Notes: a model not told the origin generated them from the letters alone. 64,000 bases of DNA from Kiritimatiellia bacterium (GCA_017406465.1 JAFQYM010000064.1:1-64000), one strand, 5' to 3'; positions 26,216-35,228 are shown, numbered from the stretch's first letter. Made by a program: numbers and translations.

Positions 26216-26250
26216 TAGTATTCCCTTCCAGCCGCAAAGGAGCGAACCAT
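26215..26250 (-). CDS. Leaderless micro-ORF upstream of rnfC
   Basis: Encodes MVRSFAAGREY then TAG. Its ATG (26250) lies 6 nt after TATAAT (26257-26262), so transcription should begin at or next to the A of ATG. The TAG overlaps the GTG start of rnfC (TAGTG), and the rnfC ribosome site (GGAAGGGA) lies inside the micro-ORF. This suits translational coupling or a leader-peptide control. It could also be chance, since no homologue can be checked here. Confidence 0.45.
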   Translation of the reverse strand: MVRSFAAGREY

Positions 26251-26282
26251 GTCGGTATTATAGCAAATCCGCATCAAAACCA

Positions 26283-26726
26283 TCAAGCCACAAGCTCAAC
26301 GGTGAACGGGCCGTCGTTAAGAAGACGGACTTTCATGTCGGCGCCGAAACGGCCTGTGCCGACGCGATCGGGACCAAGCGCCGAGCGAAGGCCGGCGACA
26401 AAGCGCTCGTAGAGCGGCACGGCGAGATCGGGACGCGCGGCGGCGGAAAAGCCTGGACGGTTGCCGTGATCGGTGTCGGCGTAGAGCGTGAACTGCGAAA
26501 CGACTATGATGGAACCTGCGACGTCCTCGATTGACCTGTTCGTCTTGCCGTTCTCGTCCTCGAAGATCCTCAACTTGACGATGCGCGAGGCGAGCTTGTC
26601 GGCCATCACCTCGGTGTCGCCGTGGGTCACGCCAAAAAGGACAAGATAGCCCCTGCCGATCTCGGCTACGACTTCGCCGTCAATCGTCACGCTCGCCTCG
26701 GCAACGCGCTGGACAAGTGCCTTCAT
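26283..26726 (-). CDS. dtd: D-aminoacyl-tRNA deacylase
   Basis: 147 residues, the usual length. It starts [20 protein letters not shown]. The catalytic motif SQFTLYAD is intact. The second signature, normally NxGPVT with a cross-subunit Gly-cisPro pair, reads NDGPFT, with Gly-Pro kept. The enzyme hydrolyses D-amino acids from mischarged tRNA in the cytoplasm. The ATG at 26726 lies one nucleotide after the stop of a 10-codon micro-ORF. No separate ribosome site is obvious, so translation is probably coupled to it. Confidence 0.94.
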   Translation of the reverse strand: MKALVQRVAEASVTIDGEVVAEIGRGYLVLFGVTHGDTEVMADKLASRIVKLRIFEDENGKTNRSIEDVAGSIIVVSQFTLYADTDHGNRPGFSAAARPDLAVPLYERFVAGLRSALGPDRVGTGRFGADMKVRLLNDGPFTVELVA

Positions 26727-26727
26727 C

Positions 26728-26760
26728 TTATCGACCGGATTTGAGGACCTTGGACATCAT
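26728..26760 (-). CDS. Leaderless micro-ORF upstream of dtd
   Basis: Encodes [10 protein letters not shown] then TAA. The first ATG (26760) lies 7 nt after the extended -10 TGGTATAAT (TATAAT at 26768-26773). The TAA is followed by a single G and then the dtd ATG (TAAGATG). The arrangement mirrors the micro-ORF before rnfC about 0.5 kb away on the same strand. Confidence 0.45.
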   Translation of the reverse strand: MMSKVLKSGR

Positions 26761-26835
26761 GTGATACATTATACCATAAACGCGCCGCCCTCGCCTATTG
26801 CACGCCGAGTAGGGATTATGGTATCATATTTTTGA

Positions 26836-27921
26836 ATGGATCAAGTGGAAAAGAGACACACGACGACAACGACAGGCCCGCTGTTCAATCCGGGCGACGT
26901 CTTCAAGGGCTATGTAGTGGAAAGAGCCCTTGGCAGCGGCGCGTCGGGGACGGTGTGGCTCGTCCGCCACGAGTTTCTCGACACCCTTTTCGCCTTGAAG
27001 ACTATGGCCGCAGGTCACGGCGACGGAAAGAACGAACGCGCGAAGCGATTCGTGCGCGAGGCGAAGCTCGCAAGCCGCATAAAGCATCCAAACCTCGCGG
27101 AAGTGCATGACGCGGGCTACGACCCCGAACGCGGGCTTTACTATCTCGTGATGGACTACGTGGAGGGCGACACGCTGCGCACGGCAATCGCGCTCGGCGG
27201 TCCTATGGAGGAAAACCTCGCTGTCGGCACCATCCTCCAGGTCTGCGATGTCCTCGCCCTTGCCGGACGTTTCGGAATGGTTCACCGCGACCTCAAGCCG
27301 GAAAATGTCATCATCGCGCGAAACGGCTCGGCGATGCTGCTCGACTTCGGGATCGCAAAGGCCGCGAAACGACTCGACTCGCTTGTCACGATGGCAAACA
27401 CCGTGTTCGGCACGCCCAGCTACATAGCCCCCGAGCAGGCGGCAGACTCGAGCGCAGTCAGCCCGAGCGCCGACGTGTACAGTCTCGGCATCATACTGTT
27501 CGAGATGCTTGCAGGGCGCACGCCATGGACGGGGAAATCCCCTATCGAGATAATGGTCGAGGTTACGAGCCCGGAAGAGATTCCCGATGTCCGCACGCTG
27601 GCCCCTTCCGTCTCCGCCGAGACGGCCGACATTCTGCGCCGCATGTGCACAAAGAAGGCCGAAGAACGGCTACAGTCGGCCGACGCCGTGATCGAAGAGT
27701 TCGCGAAATGCGGACACACGGCGAAAATCAACAGCAGCAGGAAGGCGGCTGCGGAGGAGACCGAAGAGTCGATGGACGCCCTTCTCGCCAAATACGGGAA
27801 CGTTGCCGCCGCAGACGACGGCCCCGCACCCGCCCGCCGCTCCAAGTTCCCGTGGCTCGCCATCGCGATTGCCGCGGCAATTGCCGCGACCGCCGCCGTC
27901 TTACTGCTAGTGATTCCGTAG
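26836..27921 (+). CDS. Hanks-type Ser/Thr protein kinase with C-terminal membrane anchor
   Basis: 361 residues. The glycine loop is ALGSGASGTVWLV (31-43), with Lys in FALKTM (K55), HRDLKPEN (150-157), DFG (170-172) and APEQ (198-201), all intact, so an active kinase is expected. The C-terminus has a single membrane helix (about 337-359: WLAIAIAAAIAATAAVLLLVI) and almost nothing after it, so this is a tail-anchored enzyme with a cytoplasmic kinase domain and no external sensor. The ATG is 8 nt after TATCAT, hence probably leaderless. A second kinase follows on the same strand. Confidence 0.93.
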   Translation: MDQVEKRHTTTTTGPLFNPGDVFKGYVVERALGSGASGTVWLVRHEFLDTLFALKTMAAGHGDGKNERAKRFVREAKLASRIKHPNLAEVHDAGYDPERGLYYLVMDYVEGDTLRTAIALGGPMEENLAVGTILQVCDVLALAGRFGMVHRDLKPENVIIARNGSAMLLDFGIAKAAKRLDSLVTMANTVFGTPSYIAPEQAADSSAVSPSADVYSLGIILFEMLAGRTPWTGKSPIEIMVEVTSPEEIPDVRTLAPSVSAETADILRRMCTKKAEERLQSADAVIEEFAKCGHTAKINSSRKAAAEETEESMDALLAKYGNVAAADDGPAPARRSKFPWLAIAIAAAIAATAAVLLLVIP

Positions 27922-28024
27922 ACTCCGCCGAAGCGCCCCATTGCGAGCCGCCGCAACTCTTGCGTTTGCGCGGGGAAATGTGGTATTATATTCCCACATC
28001 AGATAAAACACCTTGTTGTATCAG

Positions 28025-29035
28025 ATGAACCAACAGCAAGAGAGCGACCAGCCGGGCAACGAGGGGAAGGAGCCAATACGCCACGGAGACTCGGTGCTTG
28101 AAATTGGCGACAGATTCGGCGACTGCACGATCGTGCGCGCGCTCGGATCTGGCGCGATGGGCCAGGTCTACCTCGCGCAGGCCCCCGATGGGACAAACTA
28201 CGCGCTCAAGATCCTGCATCCCGAATTTGCACGGCGCAACTCGGACACGAAGCGCCGCTTCCTCAATGAAGCTGTGTTCGCGATGACAATCCGCCACCGC
28301 AATCTCGTGGAGGTGCGCGATGCGGGCGAAGAGCCGGAAAAGGGGCTCTGCTACATGCTGATGGAATACATGCCCGGCGGAAGTCTCAAGGACATGATCG
28401 ACAAAGAAGGCGCACTTCCTATAGAACAGGCGATTTCCTACGTCTCCCAGATTGCCTACGCCCTCGCACTCGCGCACCGCAACGGCGTGATACACCGCGA
28501 CATCAAGCCGGACAACATCCTGTTCACCGCGGACGGCGTCCCCAAGCTGGCCGACCTCGGCATCGCGAAGTTCATCAGCGACACCCAGACCTCAACTCTT
28601 ACCATGAAAGGCCACATCCTCGGTACGCCTGCCTACATGGCCCCCGAGCAGATGATGGACTCCCACCACATCGACGCACGCGCCGACATATACTCGCTCG
28701 GCGTCGTGCTATACGAGATGCTTACCGGCAGGAAGCCAAACGCCGGCAGCACTTTGATGGGGCTTCTCACAAAGGCCATAAAGGGCGAACCGCTTCCCGA
28801 TGTGCGCAAGATGCGCCCAGAAGTGTCTACTTCGGTGGCGTACGTCCTCTCGCTTATGTGTGCTCCGAAGCCGGAGGACCGACCCATGTCGACAAGCGTC
28901 GTAGCCGACTTGCTTTCGCGCGCAAATGTCGACGGGCTTATCCTGCCGAACGCCGGCGAACCGCCGTCCCCGCAAAAAACGCAGGAAGAGGCGAAACCGT
29001 CAATTTTCTCGCGGTTCTTCGGCTCAAAAAAATAG
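28025..29035 (+). CDS. Hanks-type Ser/Thr protein kinase, soluble
   Basis: 336 residues from the ATG at 28025 (in-frame TTG codons lie just upstream). The glycine loop is ALGSGAMGQVYLA (39-51), with K62, HRDIKPDN (157-164), DLG in place of DFG (177-179) and APEQ (207-210). DLG kinases are usually still active. No membrane helix is seen; the tail is short and basic (FFGSKK). A TATTAT promoter box lies about 35 nt upstream. It is paralogous to the kinase just upstream. Targets are unknown; the converging hybrid histidine kinase next door suggests a signalling cluster. Confidence 0.92.
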   Translation: MNQQQESDQPGNEGKEPIRHGDSVLEIGDRFGDCTIVRALGSGAMGQVYLAQAPDGTNYALKILHPEFARRNSDTKRRFLNEAVFAMTIRHRNLVEVRDAGEEPEKGLCYMLMEYMPGGSLKDMIDKEGALPIEQAISYVSQIAYALALAHRNGVIHRDIKPDNILFTADGVPKLADLGIAKFISDTQTSTLTMKGHILGTPAYMAPEQMMDSHHIDARADIYSLGVVLYEMLTGRKPNAGSTLMGLLTKAIKGEPLPDVRKMRPEVSTSVAYVLSLMCAPKPEDRPMSTSVVADLLSRANVDGLILPNAGEPPSPQKTQEEAKPSIFSRFFGSKK

Positions 29036-29050
29036 GGCAGGGCGTTCCCG

Positions 29051-32000
29051 CTATATCTCGCCAAAGAGACTCTGGAGCTTTTCCGTCGTAACAGGCTTGG
29101 CGAGCACTTTCGCGAAGAGCCTTATGTCGAAGGTGGACCCCACGTCCACGTCGGCGGTAACGGCGACGATCGGGATGTCGTCGAAACGACTGTCCTTCCT
29201 CATTGCCTCTGCAAGCTGGGCACCGTCCATCTTCGGCATCCACATGTCGGTCAGCACGACGTCTGGCGTCCAGTCTGCCATGATCGCCATCGCGTCCTCG
29301 CCGTTCTCCGCAGTGCGAACCTCGGCGACATTGAGATTCTTCAGGTGTATCCTGAGTATCCTGCGGTTTGTCTCCATATCGTCCACCACGAGCACTTTCC
29401 CGGGCACGGCGGGAAGCACATGCTCAGACGGCTTGGAACTGGTCTCGGAGCGCCTCACCACCGAGAGCTCCGGTATGTCGATGCAGAACTCGGTTCCCTT
29501 GCCGAGGCAACTCCTTGCCGTCACGGTGCCGCGCGCGTTGTCCACCATGCGCTTCACGATGGGAAGCCCAAGTCCCGTGCCCTTCGCGTCGTTCGCGGTC
29601 CGCTCCATGCGGCTCGCGATGTCCTGCACGAAAGGATCGAACAGCTTCGCCATCTTCTTCTCCGAGATGCCGCACCCGGTGTCCGCAACCTCGATGTGCA
29701 GCGTATTCGTCTCGGAACGCCACGCGGCCCTGACCGTTATCGACCCCGTCGTTGTGAACTTGGCCGCGTTGCCGACGAGGTTGATGAGGATCTGCCGCAT
29801 ACCCTGTTGCGAAAGCCCAACCACGGGAATTCCGTCGCCCTCCACCGAGACGACGAGCTTTACGCCATGCCGCCTGATGCGGTAGCCGAATATGGCCGGG
29901 AGCTCGTCGAGAAGCTTCCTTATGTCGCACTCGCCGGTGCGCATGTCCGTCGCGCCGGCCTCGAGCTTGGAGAGGTCGAGGATGTCGTTGATGAGGTCAA
30001 GAAGCGCATTCGCGCTCATGAGTATGCCGTCCGTGTACTCCTGGCGTCTGTCGCTGTCCACGTCCTTGCGCGAGAGGAACTCGGCAAAGCCGATGACGGC
30101 GTTGAGGGGCGTCCGGAGCTCGTGCGACATCATCGCAAGGAAGCGAGTCTTCGCCTTGGCGTGCTCTTCTGCCGCGGCAGCCGACATGTTGGCCCTGAAC
30201 GCCTCGCGCTTGAGGAGACGCACCATATAACCGCTGTACACCACGATCGCGAGCAGCACGAGGAGCACCACGGACACAATCACCTTGAGCATCTGGTCGC
30301 CGGTGAGCCCGAACACCTTGTGTACGACCTTGCGCTCCGCCGCCGCGCTCATGAACATCTCCTGCAGCCGCACGGCGTCGATGCCGGTCACCGCTTTCCT
30401 CAGGATCGAGACGAGCTCGGGCGGAGCCGACGGATTCGCAAGCATCTCGAACTCGAGCATGTCGTCCTCCGCCCCGTAGAACTCGGCGACCATCGTCGGC
30501 ACGGGGATGGAAAACACCGACTTCGCCCCGAACACGGCGTCGCCGGCCTTAGCCGGATAGGGAATCCAGAACATAGTCTCCCCCCGCATGAACTTCGCCT
30601 GCGCGGTGTAGATGCCCGTCTGCACCTGCGGGAGTATCTCGAGTCCCGTGCGACGCTTGACCTCGGACTGCAGCAAAAGCGCAAGTCCAAGCGCGCGCCC
30701 CGACTTGTCCCTTATGCCAAACGGCCACGGGGAGAAGTCAACGTACACGGGCTCCCCCGTCTTTACCCTGGCGTTAAGCCACTCCGACTCCTTGAGCGTG
30801 AGCGGCGCCATCTCGCTCCGCGAGCCGTAGTGGTGGTCCCTTATCATCCGCATGTACTTGGGCAAGTCGTCGCACAGCTCGGCGAGTGCGTTTTCGAGGG
30901 CCGCGAAGACATCCGCCCTGTCCAGCGCCGCGCATATGTACATCGGATGCGCGACACACAGGTGGAGGGCCGTCTCGTGCGCGAGCTCGGGCATCTCAAC
31001 GTCGACGCATGCGTCTATCTCGCCCCCGAAGTAGGCACGCAGCATCTCGCGATCCGAAGAGTATTCCTTAAAAGTCACCCCCAGCGGCTCCGACTCGAGC
31101 TGCCGCTTCACGCGCAAGGAGCTCACGGTTCCAGTCAAGAGGCCAACCCTCATCCCCCGCCAAGTCTGCGGGCTGCCCGGCTCGTACGGAAGGCTCTTGT
31201 GCGTCCAGAGGTAGACGCGAAGCATGCCGATGGGCGTGTGCGGATAAAGGAAGCTCCCGCGCCGGGCGACGTCGAAACTGAGTCCGCCGATGATGTCGAG
31301 CCGCCCCTTCTTCACATCCTCGATGCTCTCCTCGTAACCGCCGTAGACATAGTCGAGCTCCCACTGCGTCGTAGAGCAGATGGCCTTGAGCCAGGTCTCA
31401 AGATCGCCCGAATGATCGCCGTCCGGCGACACGCTGAAGATGTCGCCGCGGCTGTACGCCGCAATGCGGACACGGTTCGCGGGCTTCTGGATGCCGAAAT
31501 GCCTTTCGCGCAACTCGTCCACCCTGTCGATACGGTCAATGTAGAAGTCGCGGTACGCCTTGGTGAGCTTCGCGAGAAGTTCTGGCTTGCCCTTCTTGAC
31601 GGCAAAGTACGCGTTCCGCGCTCCAATGGGAACGACCTCCACAACATCCTTCGGACGGCGACTATAGGGCGTGTATAGGAAGAGCGCGTCGACATTGCCG
31701 CTGTGGAGCGCCCGCACCGCATCGGCGCTGCGCGGAAACTCCACGTAGTCTGGCGATAGTCTCACGTGCTCGAAATACTTTGTCCTGTCGTCGCTCTGGC
31801 CCTGCGAGACAGGCGAATACCCGACCCTCATCGTAGGCCAGTCGGTTATCTTCATGGAAAGCATTTCCTTGGCGCGCTCCGGCGCGGCATAGAGCGCGAA
31901 GTGCATCCGGCTCATCGGCTGAAGCGGAAAGTCGTACCTCTCTATGAGCTCGGGCGTCCTGAAAGCGGAGCAGATCACGTCAACCTCGTCTCCCGGAAGC

Positions 32001-32221
32001 GAGGCGTCGTTTCCTGGAGCGACCCACGCCGGCTCGAGACCGGCTGTCTTAAAAACCTCCTCCATCACCTCGTGTGCGTATCGCACGTCGGGTGCGGCCC
32101 AGACGTCAAGCGACGCATCCCGAACGCAATCGACGACGCGTACAGTCTCGGCCGAAAGACCTTTCCATGCAAATGCCAGCACCAGCGCGGCAGCAAGCAG
32201 AACAAAGCGCAAGGTCTTCAT
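29051..32221 (-). CDS. Hybrid sensor histidine kinase with tandem SBP_bac_3 sensor domains
   Basis: 1056 residues: signal peptide, then about 620 residues of periplasmic sensor made of what look like three solute-binding (SBP_bac_3) units. The third opens LTLKESEWLNARVKTGEPVY, as in EvgS/BvgS-type sensors. One membrane helix lies at about 644-668. HisKA follows (FLAMMSHELRTPLNAVIGF, H near 699), then an ATPase domain (N-box NLVGNAAKF, G-boxes ADTGCGIS and GTGLGLPI). A C-terminal receiver has DD and phosphoacceptor Asp in LTDMWMPKMDG (about 990). No HPt or DNA-binding output is present, so a partner must exist elsewhere. Start at 32221 with GGAGG upstream, 19 nt after the gene at 32241. Confidence 0.9.
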   Translation of the reverse strand: MKTLRFVLLAAALVLAFAWKGLSAETVRVVDCVRDASLDVWAAPDVRYAHEVMEEVFKTAGLEPAWVAPGNDASLPGDEVDVICSAFRTPELIERYDFPLQPMSRMHFALYAAPERAKEMLSMKITDWPTMRVGYSPVSQGQSDDRTKYFEHVRLSPDYVEFPRSADAVRALHSGNVDALFLYTPYSRRPKDVVEVVPIGARNAYFAVKKGKPELLAKLTKAYRDFYIDRIDRVDELRERHFGIQKPANRVRIAAYSRGDIFSVSPDGDHSGDLETWLKAICSTTQWELDYVYGGYEESIEDVKKGRLDIIGGLSFDVARRGSFLYPHTPIGMLRVYLWTHKSLPYEPGSPQTWRGMRVGLLTGTVSSLRVKRQLESEPLGVTFKEYSSDREMLRAYFGGEIDACVDVEMPELAHETALHLCVAHPMYICAALDRADVFAALENALAELCDDLPKYMRMIRDHHYGSRSEMAPLTLKESEWLNARVKTGEPVYVDFSPWPFGIRDKSGRALGLALLLQSEVKRRTGLEILPQVQTGIYTAQAKFMRGETMFWIPYPAKAGDAVFGAKSVFSIPVPTMVAEFYGAEDDMLEFEMLANPSAPPELVSILRKAVTGIDAVRLQEMFMSAAAERKVVHKVFGLTGDQMLKVIVSVVLLVLLAIVVYSGYMVRLLKREAFRANMSAAAAEEHAKAKTRFLAMMSHELRTPLNAVIGFAEFLSRKDVDSDRRQEYTDGILMSANALLDLINDILDLSKLEAGATDMRTGECDIRKLLDELPAIFGYRIRRHGVKLVVSVEGDGIPVVGLSQQGMRQILINLVGNAAKFTTTGSITVRAAWRSETNTLHIEVADTGCGISEKKMAKLFDPFVQDIASRMERTANDAKGTGLGLPIVKRMVDNARGTVTARSCLGKGTEFCIDIPELSVVRRSETSSKPSEHVLPAVPGKVLVVDDMETNRRILRIHLKNLNVAEVRTAENGEDAMAIMADWTPDVVLTDMWMPKMDGAQLAEAMRKDSRFDDIPIVAVTADVDVGSTFDIRLFAKVLAKPVTTEKLQSLFGEI

Positions 32222-32240
32222 CTACTTCCTCCCTAAGCCA

Positions 32241-34556
32241 CTACTTCGAAAACGCAGACCTAAGCGCCGCCTTCCTGTTTTCCACGGCGCGTTCGGTGTC
32301 CTTCAGCGTCCGCGATATCTCCTCGTTCTCGGGAGCGAGCTCATGCGCCTTCTTGACGTACTCAAGCGCTTTGTCGAGCCGGTTCGTCTTGCGGAAGATT
32401 ATCGAGAGGTTGTTGAGGACGGCCGGCTCGTCGGGGCGCTTTATGAGCGTGCGCTCAAGGTAGAACTCGGCGTCCTTGTACTTCTCCTCCATGAGAAACG
32501 CCATGCCGGTGCCGAAGTTCGCCTCGGGATCCTCGGGGTCGATCTGAAGGACGGTCGCGCCGTACTTGCGCGCCTCCACGAAGTCGGCGCGGCGAAGCGA
32601 AAGCCGGAGCCCCTCGTAGGGCGTCATCTGCATGAACGTGCGCATGCGCTCGTAGTCTATGAGCCGCATCATGTGCTTGACGGCGTCGTTCCATTCGTCA
32701 AGCTCGTTCGCAAGCTGCTCGTCGTCCCTCATACGGGCGAAGCGCGAGATGCGCCACGACACGGCGGAGACCGCGCTGCGAAGCGCCGACGACATGACGG
32801 CATGGGGTTGCTCCTTGGCAGCCCTGATTATGCGCTTGGCAATGTTGTTCGCCGTGGCGACGCCGCGTTCGGCGTCGGCATCGGAAAGCCCCTTCTCCCG
32901 CGCGACGAAGCCGGAGCACTTCGGAAGCGGCTTCCGCGCGCGACGCCAGAACTCGAAACCGAGCTGAACGGCGGCGTTGTCCATGCCGTTCGTCATTTCG
33001 CCGGCCCAGACGCGCAAAAGGACGGGAACGCCGACCTCGACCGACGAACGGTCGGCAGACCCTTCCTCGAAATGCCTCATGCGGATGTGCTTATCCCACG
33101 CCGAAGGACCGCTCATCATGTTTAGCGGCTTCACTTGCGAGCCCATCAGCGAGCCAATGAGCTCTATGCCGGGGTCGAGCCGCCCGTCGGTGAACAGGAA
33201 CTTCGCATCGCCGCACTCGCGCACCGTCTCCACAACGGCATCGTGCACCAGCGACCTAAGCTCGGTTTCGACGGGTCGGTAAATGCGAAACACGAGCGGC
33301 AGCATGCATACGATGACGATAACCTGCACGAGGTTGCGCATCACGGGGCCACGCGGCTCCGCGACCTTGAACGTCATGTCGTCTTCGTCCAGGTAAAACG
33401 CCTCTTGGCACCCGATGGCGAAGCACGACGCCGCAAGCGCAAGTGTTATGACCGTCATAAGCATGAACACGCACTCAAGGAAGTCGGAGTTGATCTCGAC
33501 TGCACCTGAAGAGAAGGACCAGAGCCTCGTATACGGGAGGATCCCGCACTGGACAAGCGCCATCACGCCCGCGAGGAGGAGCACAATCCCGATCCTGAAC
33601 CTTATTGGCTCGGTGTTTCGGCTAAGCAGCGGGAACATGACGAGAGACACAACGAGTGGGAAGAGCGAAAACGTAACGGCAAGCATCCAGCCAATGGGTG
33701 AAGCAGCCGATGCAAGAGCGCCGTAGTAGTTGACGGCATAGTGGAACGCGAGGTCGAAGGCGCTCCATTCGCTCGCCTCGAGCCCGCCGTGCGAGACAAA
33801 GGCCACGATGTTCAGTGACACAACGGATACGAAGCCAAACGCAAACGAGAAGAACATGCGCCAATACGGCATATAGGCCAAATGCCCTGGATCGTCGTCG
33901 AGTTTCTGCTTGTCGTTGATCGCCTCGGCAAGCGCAAGCCGACTGGCAACATAGTATACGCCAGGGAGCAGCAACCCGACGATCGTCTCGCCGGCGACGA
34001 AACCAGCAAACAGCATAGAGATGAGAATTCTCCATAAGCCGCCGACTTTAAGGAAGCGAAGGAATGCATGGAGCGAGAATACCAGACCCAAAAACTGAAA
34101 GGCCGCCGACGAGACGGGTGACACTCCGCGGAAGGCGGCATCACCCGCGCAGAAGCAGATCGTCGCGAGCATGGAGAAGAGCGGCGCTATCCAACTCCAG
34201 TGTTCAAGGCTCTTGACGCGAACGAGGGAAGCGAGTATCTGCCGCACCACGAGATAGACAAAGAAGGCCGACACTCCGCCCACTACGGCACCGATGATCC
34301 TGAGCACCTGCGCTATGCTCTGCGCGCCAAAAGCCCCAAGGCAGTACGAAACGAGAACACACCACAGGCCATGAAAAATCTTCGCCGGGGGCCTTATGCC
34401 AGCGGCAACGGTCATTTCGTCCCAAAGCGAGGGGTCAAGCCCCCGTGGTGAGAAAATGAGGTATATCAACATGAAACCGATGCCGGCAAAAGTCGCGAGC
34501 CGCAAATCGCGCTTACCGAGGTTGTCTCTCTCAAAAAGTTTCTTGTCCATATTCAT
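32241..34556 (-). CDS. Polytopic membrane protein with C-terminal TPR region
   Basis: 771 residues. The N-terminal two thirds hold about ten to twelve membrane helices with an early exposed acidic loop (GLDPSLWDEM), reminiscent of membrane glycosyltransferases of the DUF2723/GT39 type, though the family is not certain. The last 150 or so residues form TPR-like repeats (KYKDAEFYLERTL, AVLNNLSIIFRKTNRLDKA, ALEYVKKAHELAPENEE). It precedes the hybrid sensor kinase by 19 nt on the same strand, so the two are one operon and may work together in envelope sensing. A GATAAT box and GAAGGTAG lie upstream. Confidence 0.72.
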   Translation of the reverse strand: MNMDKKLFERDNLGKRDLRLATFAGIGFMLIYLIFSPRGLDPSLWDEMTVAAGIRPPAKIFHGLWCVLVSYCLGAFGAQSIAQVLRIIGAVVGGVSAFFVYLVVRQILASLVRVKSLEHWSWIAPLFSMLATICFCAGDAAFRGVSPVSSAAFQFLGLVFSLHAFLRFLKVGGLWRILISMLFAGFVAGETIVGLLLPGVYYVASRLALAEAINDKQKLDDDPGHLAYMPYWRMFFSFAFGFVSVVSLNIVAFVSHGGLEASEWSAFDLAFHYAVNYYGALASAASPIGWMLAVTFSLFPLVVSLVMFPLLSRNTEPIRFRIGIVLLLAGVMALVQCGILPYTRLWSFSSGAVEINSDFLECVFMLMTVITLALAASCFAIGCQEAFYLDEDDMTFKVAEPRGPVMRNLVQVIVIVCMLPLVFRIYRPVETELRSLVHDAVVETVRECGDAKFLFTDGRLDPGIELIGSLMGSQVKPLNMMSGPSAWDKHIRMRHFEEGSADRSSVEVGVPVLLRVWAGEMTNGMDNAAVQLGFEFWRRARKPLPKCSGFVAREKGLSDADAERGVATANNIAKRIIRAAKEQPHAVMSSALRSAVSAVSWRISRFARMRDDEQLANELDEWNDAVKHMMRLIDYERMRTFMQMTPYEGLRLSLRRADFVEARKYGATVLQIDPEDPEANFGTGMAFLMEEKYKDAEFYLERTLIKRPDEPAVLNNLSIIFRKTNRLDKALEYVKKAHELAPENEEISRTLKDTERAVENRKAALRSAFSK

Positions 34557-34622
34557 CTACCTTCGATTCGCTCGTATTATCCCATAATTATTAAGCCGCG
34601 TCAATGAGCGGAGGACAAAGAA

Positions 34623-34655
34623 AAATGCAAGACGCCGTGGTGGTGTCTTGCATTT
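34623..34655 (-). terminator. Rho-independent terminator of the secreted-protein operon
   Basis: An 11-bp perfect stem (AAATGCAAGAC with GTCTTGCATTT) and an 11-nt loop, followed on the minus strand by a T-rich run. It lies just downstream of the PEP-CTERM gene stop. Confidence 0.85.
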
Positions 34656-34678
34656 CGCTTTTCATGAGCAGACGCTGC

Positions 34679-35188
34679 TCAGACCTGCTGACGACGGCGC
34701 TTCAGACCAAGCAACATACCTCCCACGAGGAACAGCAGCCCGCTCGTCGGCTCCGGGACGTTGTAGGTGTTATGACCAGGAGCCTGACCAAAACCACCAG
34801 ACGCAAGAGAAGTCGGAGCTGCTATGCTGCCAGAACGCGCGATATATGAATTCACAAGAGAATCATACGTTTCAGGGGTCGTCTTGGTTCCATTCCACAA
34901 TTCAACGTAGAACGAATATGCATTGCTGCCATAGCTACCAAGTTCTGTCTCAAAATAAGAATTACCCCAGTAAGCATTTGCAACTTCACTCGCAGACTTA
35001 CCTTCTATTCTTATTCCGCTATCAACATCAGATGTCGTAGCACAAATCCACGCATATGGATCAGTCGCATTCTCATTGGTATTTCTAGTGTCCTCATATG
35101 CCTCATCGGACACCATCCAATAGATGACATCTGCATAGGCCACTGATAATGATAGGACCGCCAACGCTGTTATCAATACTTTTTTCAT
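34679..35188 (-). CDS. PEP-CTERM sorting-signal protein
   Basis: 169 residues: signal peptide (MKKVLITALAVLSLSVAYA), a Ser/Thr/Asn-rich middle with Trp and Tyr, and a C-terminal tripartite signal VPEPTSGLLFLVGGMLLG followed by KRRRQQV. That tail is the PEP-CTERM motif recognised by exosortase, which processes and anchors or releases exported proteins, usually in bacteria with extracellular polysaccharide. It is the last gene of a four-gene operon of secreted proteins, before a strong terminator. The function of the middle region is unknown. Composition is more AT-rich than the window average. Confidence 0.9.
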   Translation of the reverse strand: MKKVLITALAVLSLSVAYADVIYWMVSDEAYEDTRNTNENATDPYAWICATTSDVDSGIRIEGKSASEVANAYWGNSYFETELGSYGSNAYSFYVELWNGTKTTPETYDSLVNSYIARSGSIAAPTSLASGGFGQAPGHNTYNVPEPTSGLLFLVGGMLLGLKRRRQQV

Positions 35189-35228
35189 GTCAATAGTTCT
35201 ATTTGAATTTCAAGCAACTTAGGTTAAA

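Noticed and set aside
29345-31678. 777-codon open frame opposite the hybrid histidine kinase
   Set aside because: Composition is low-information and Arg/His-rich; the minus strand carries unmistakable HisKA, ATPase and receiver motifs.
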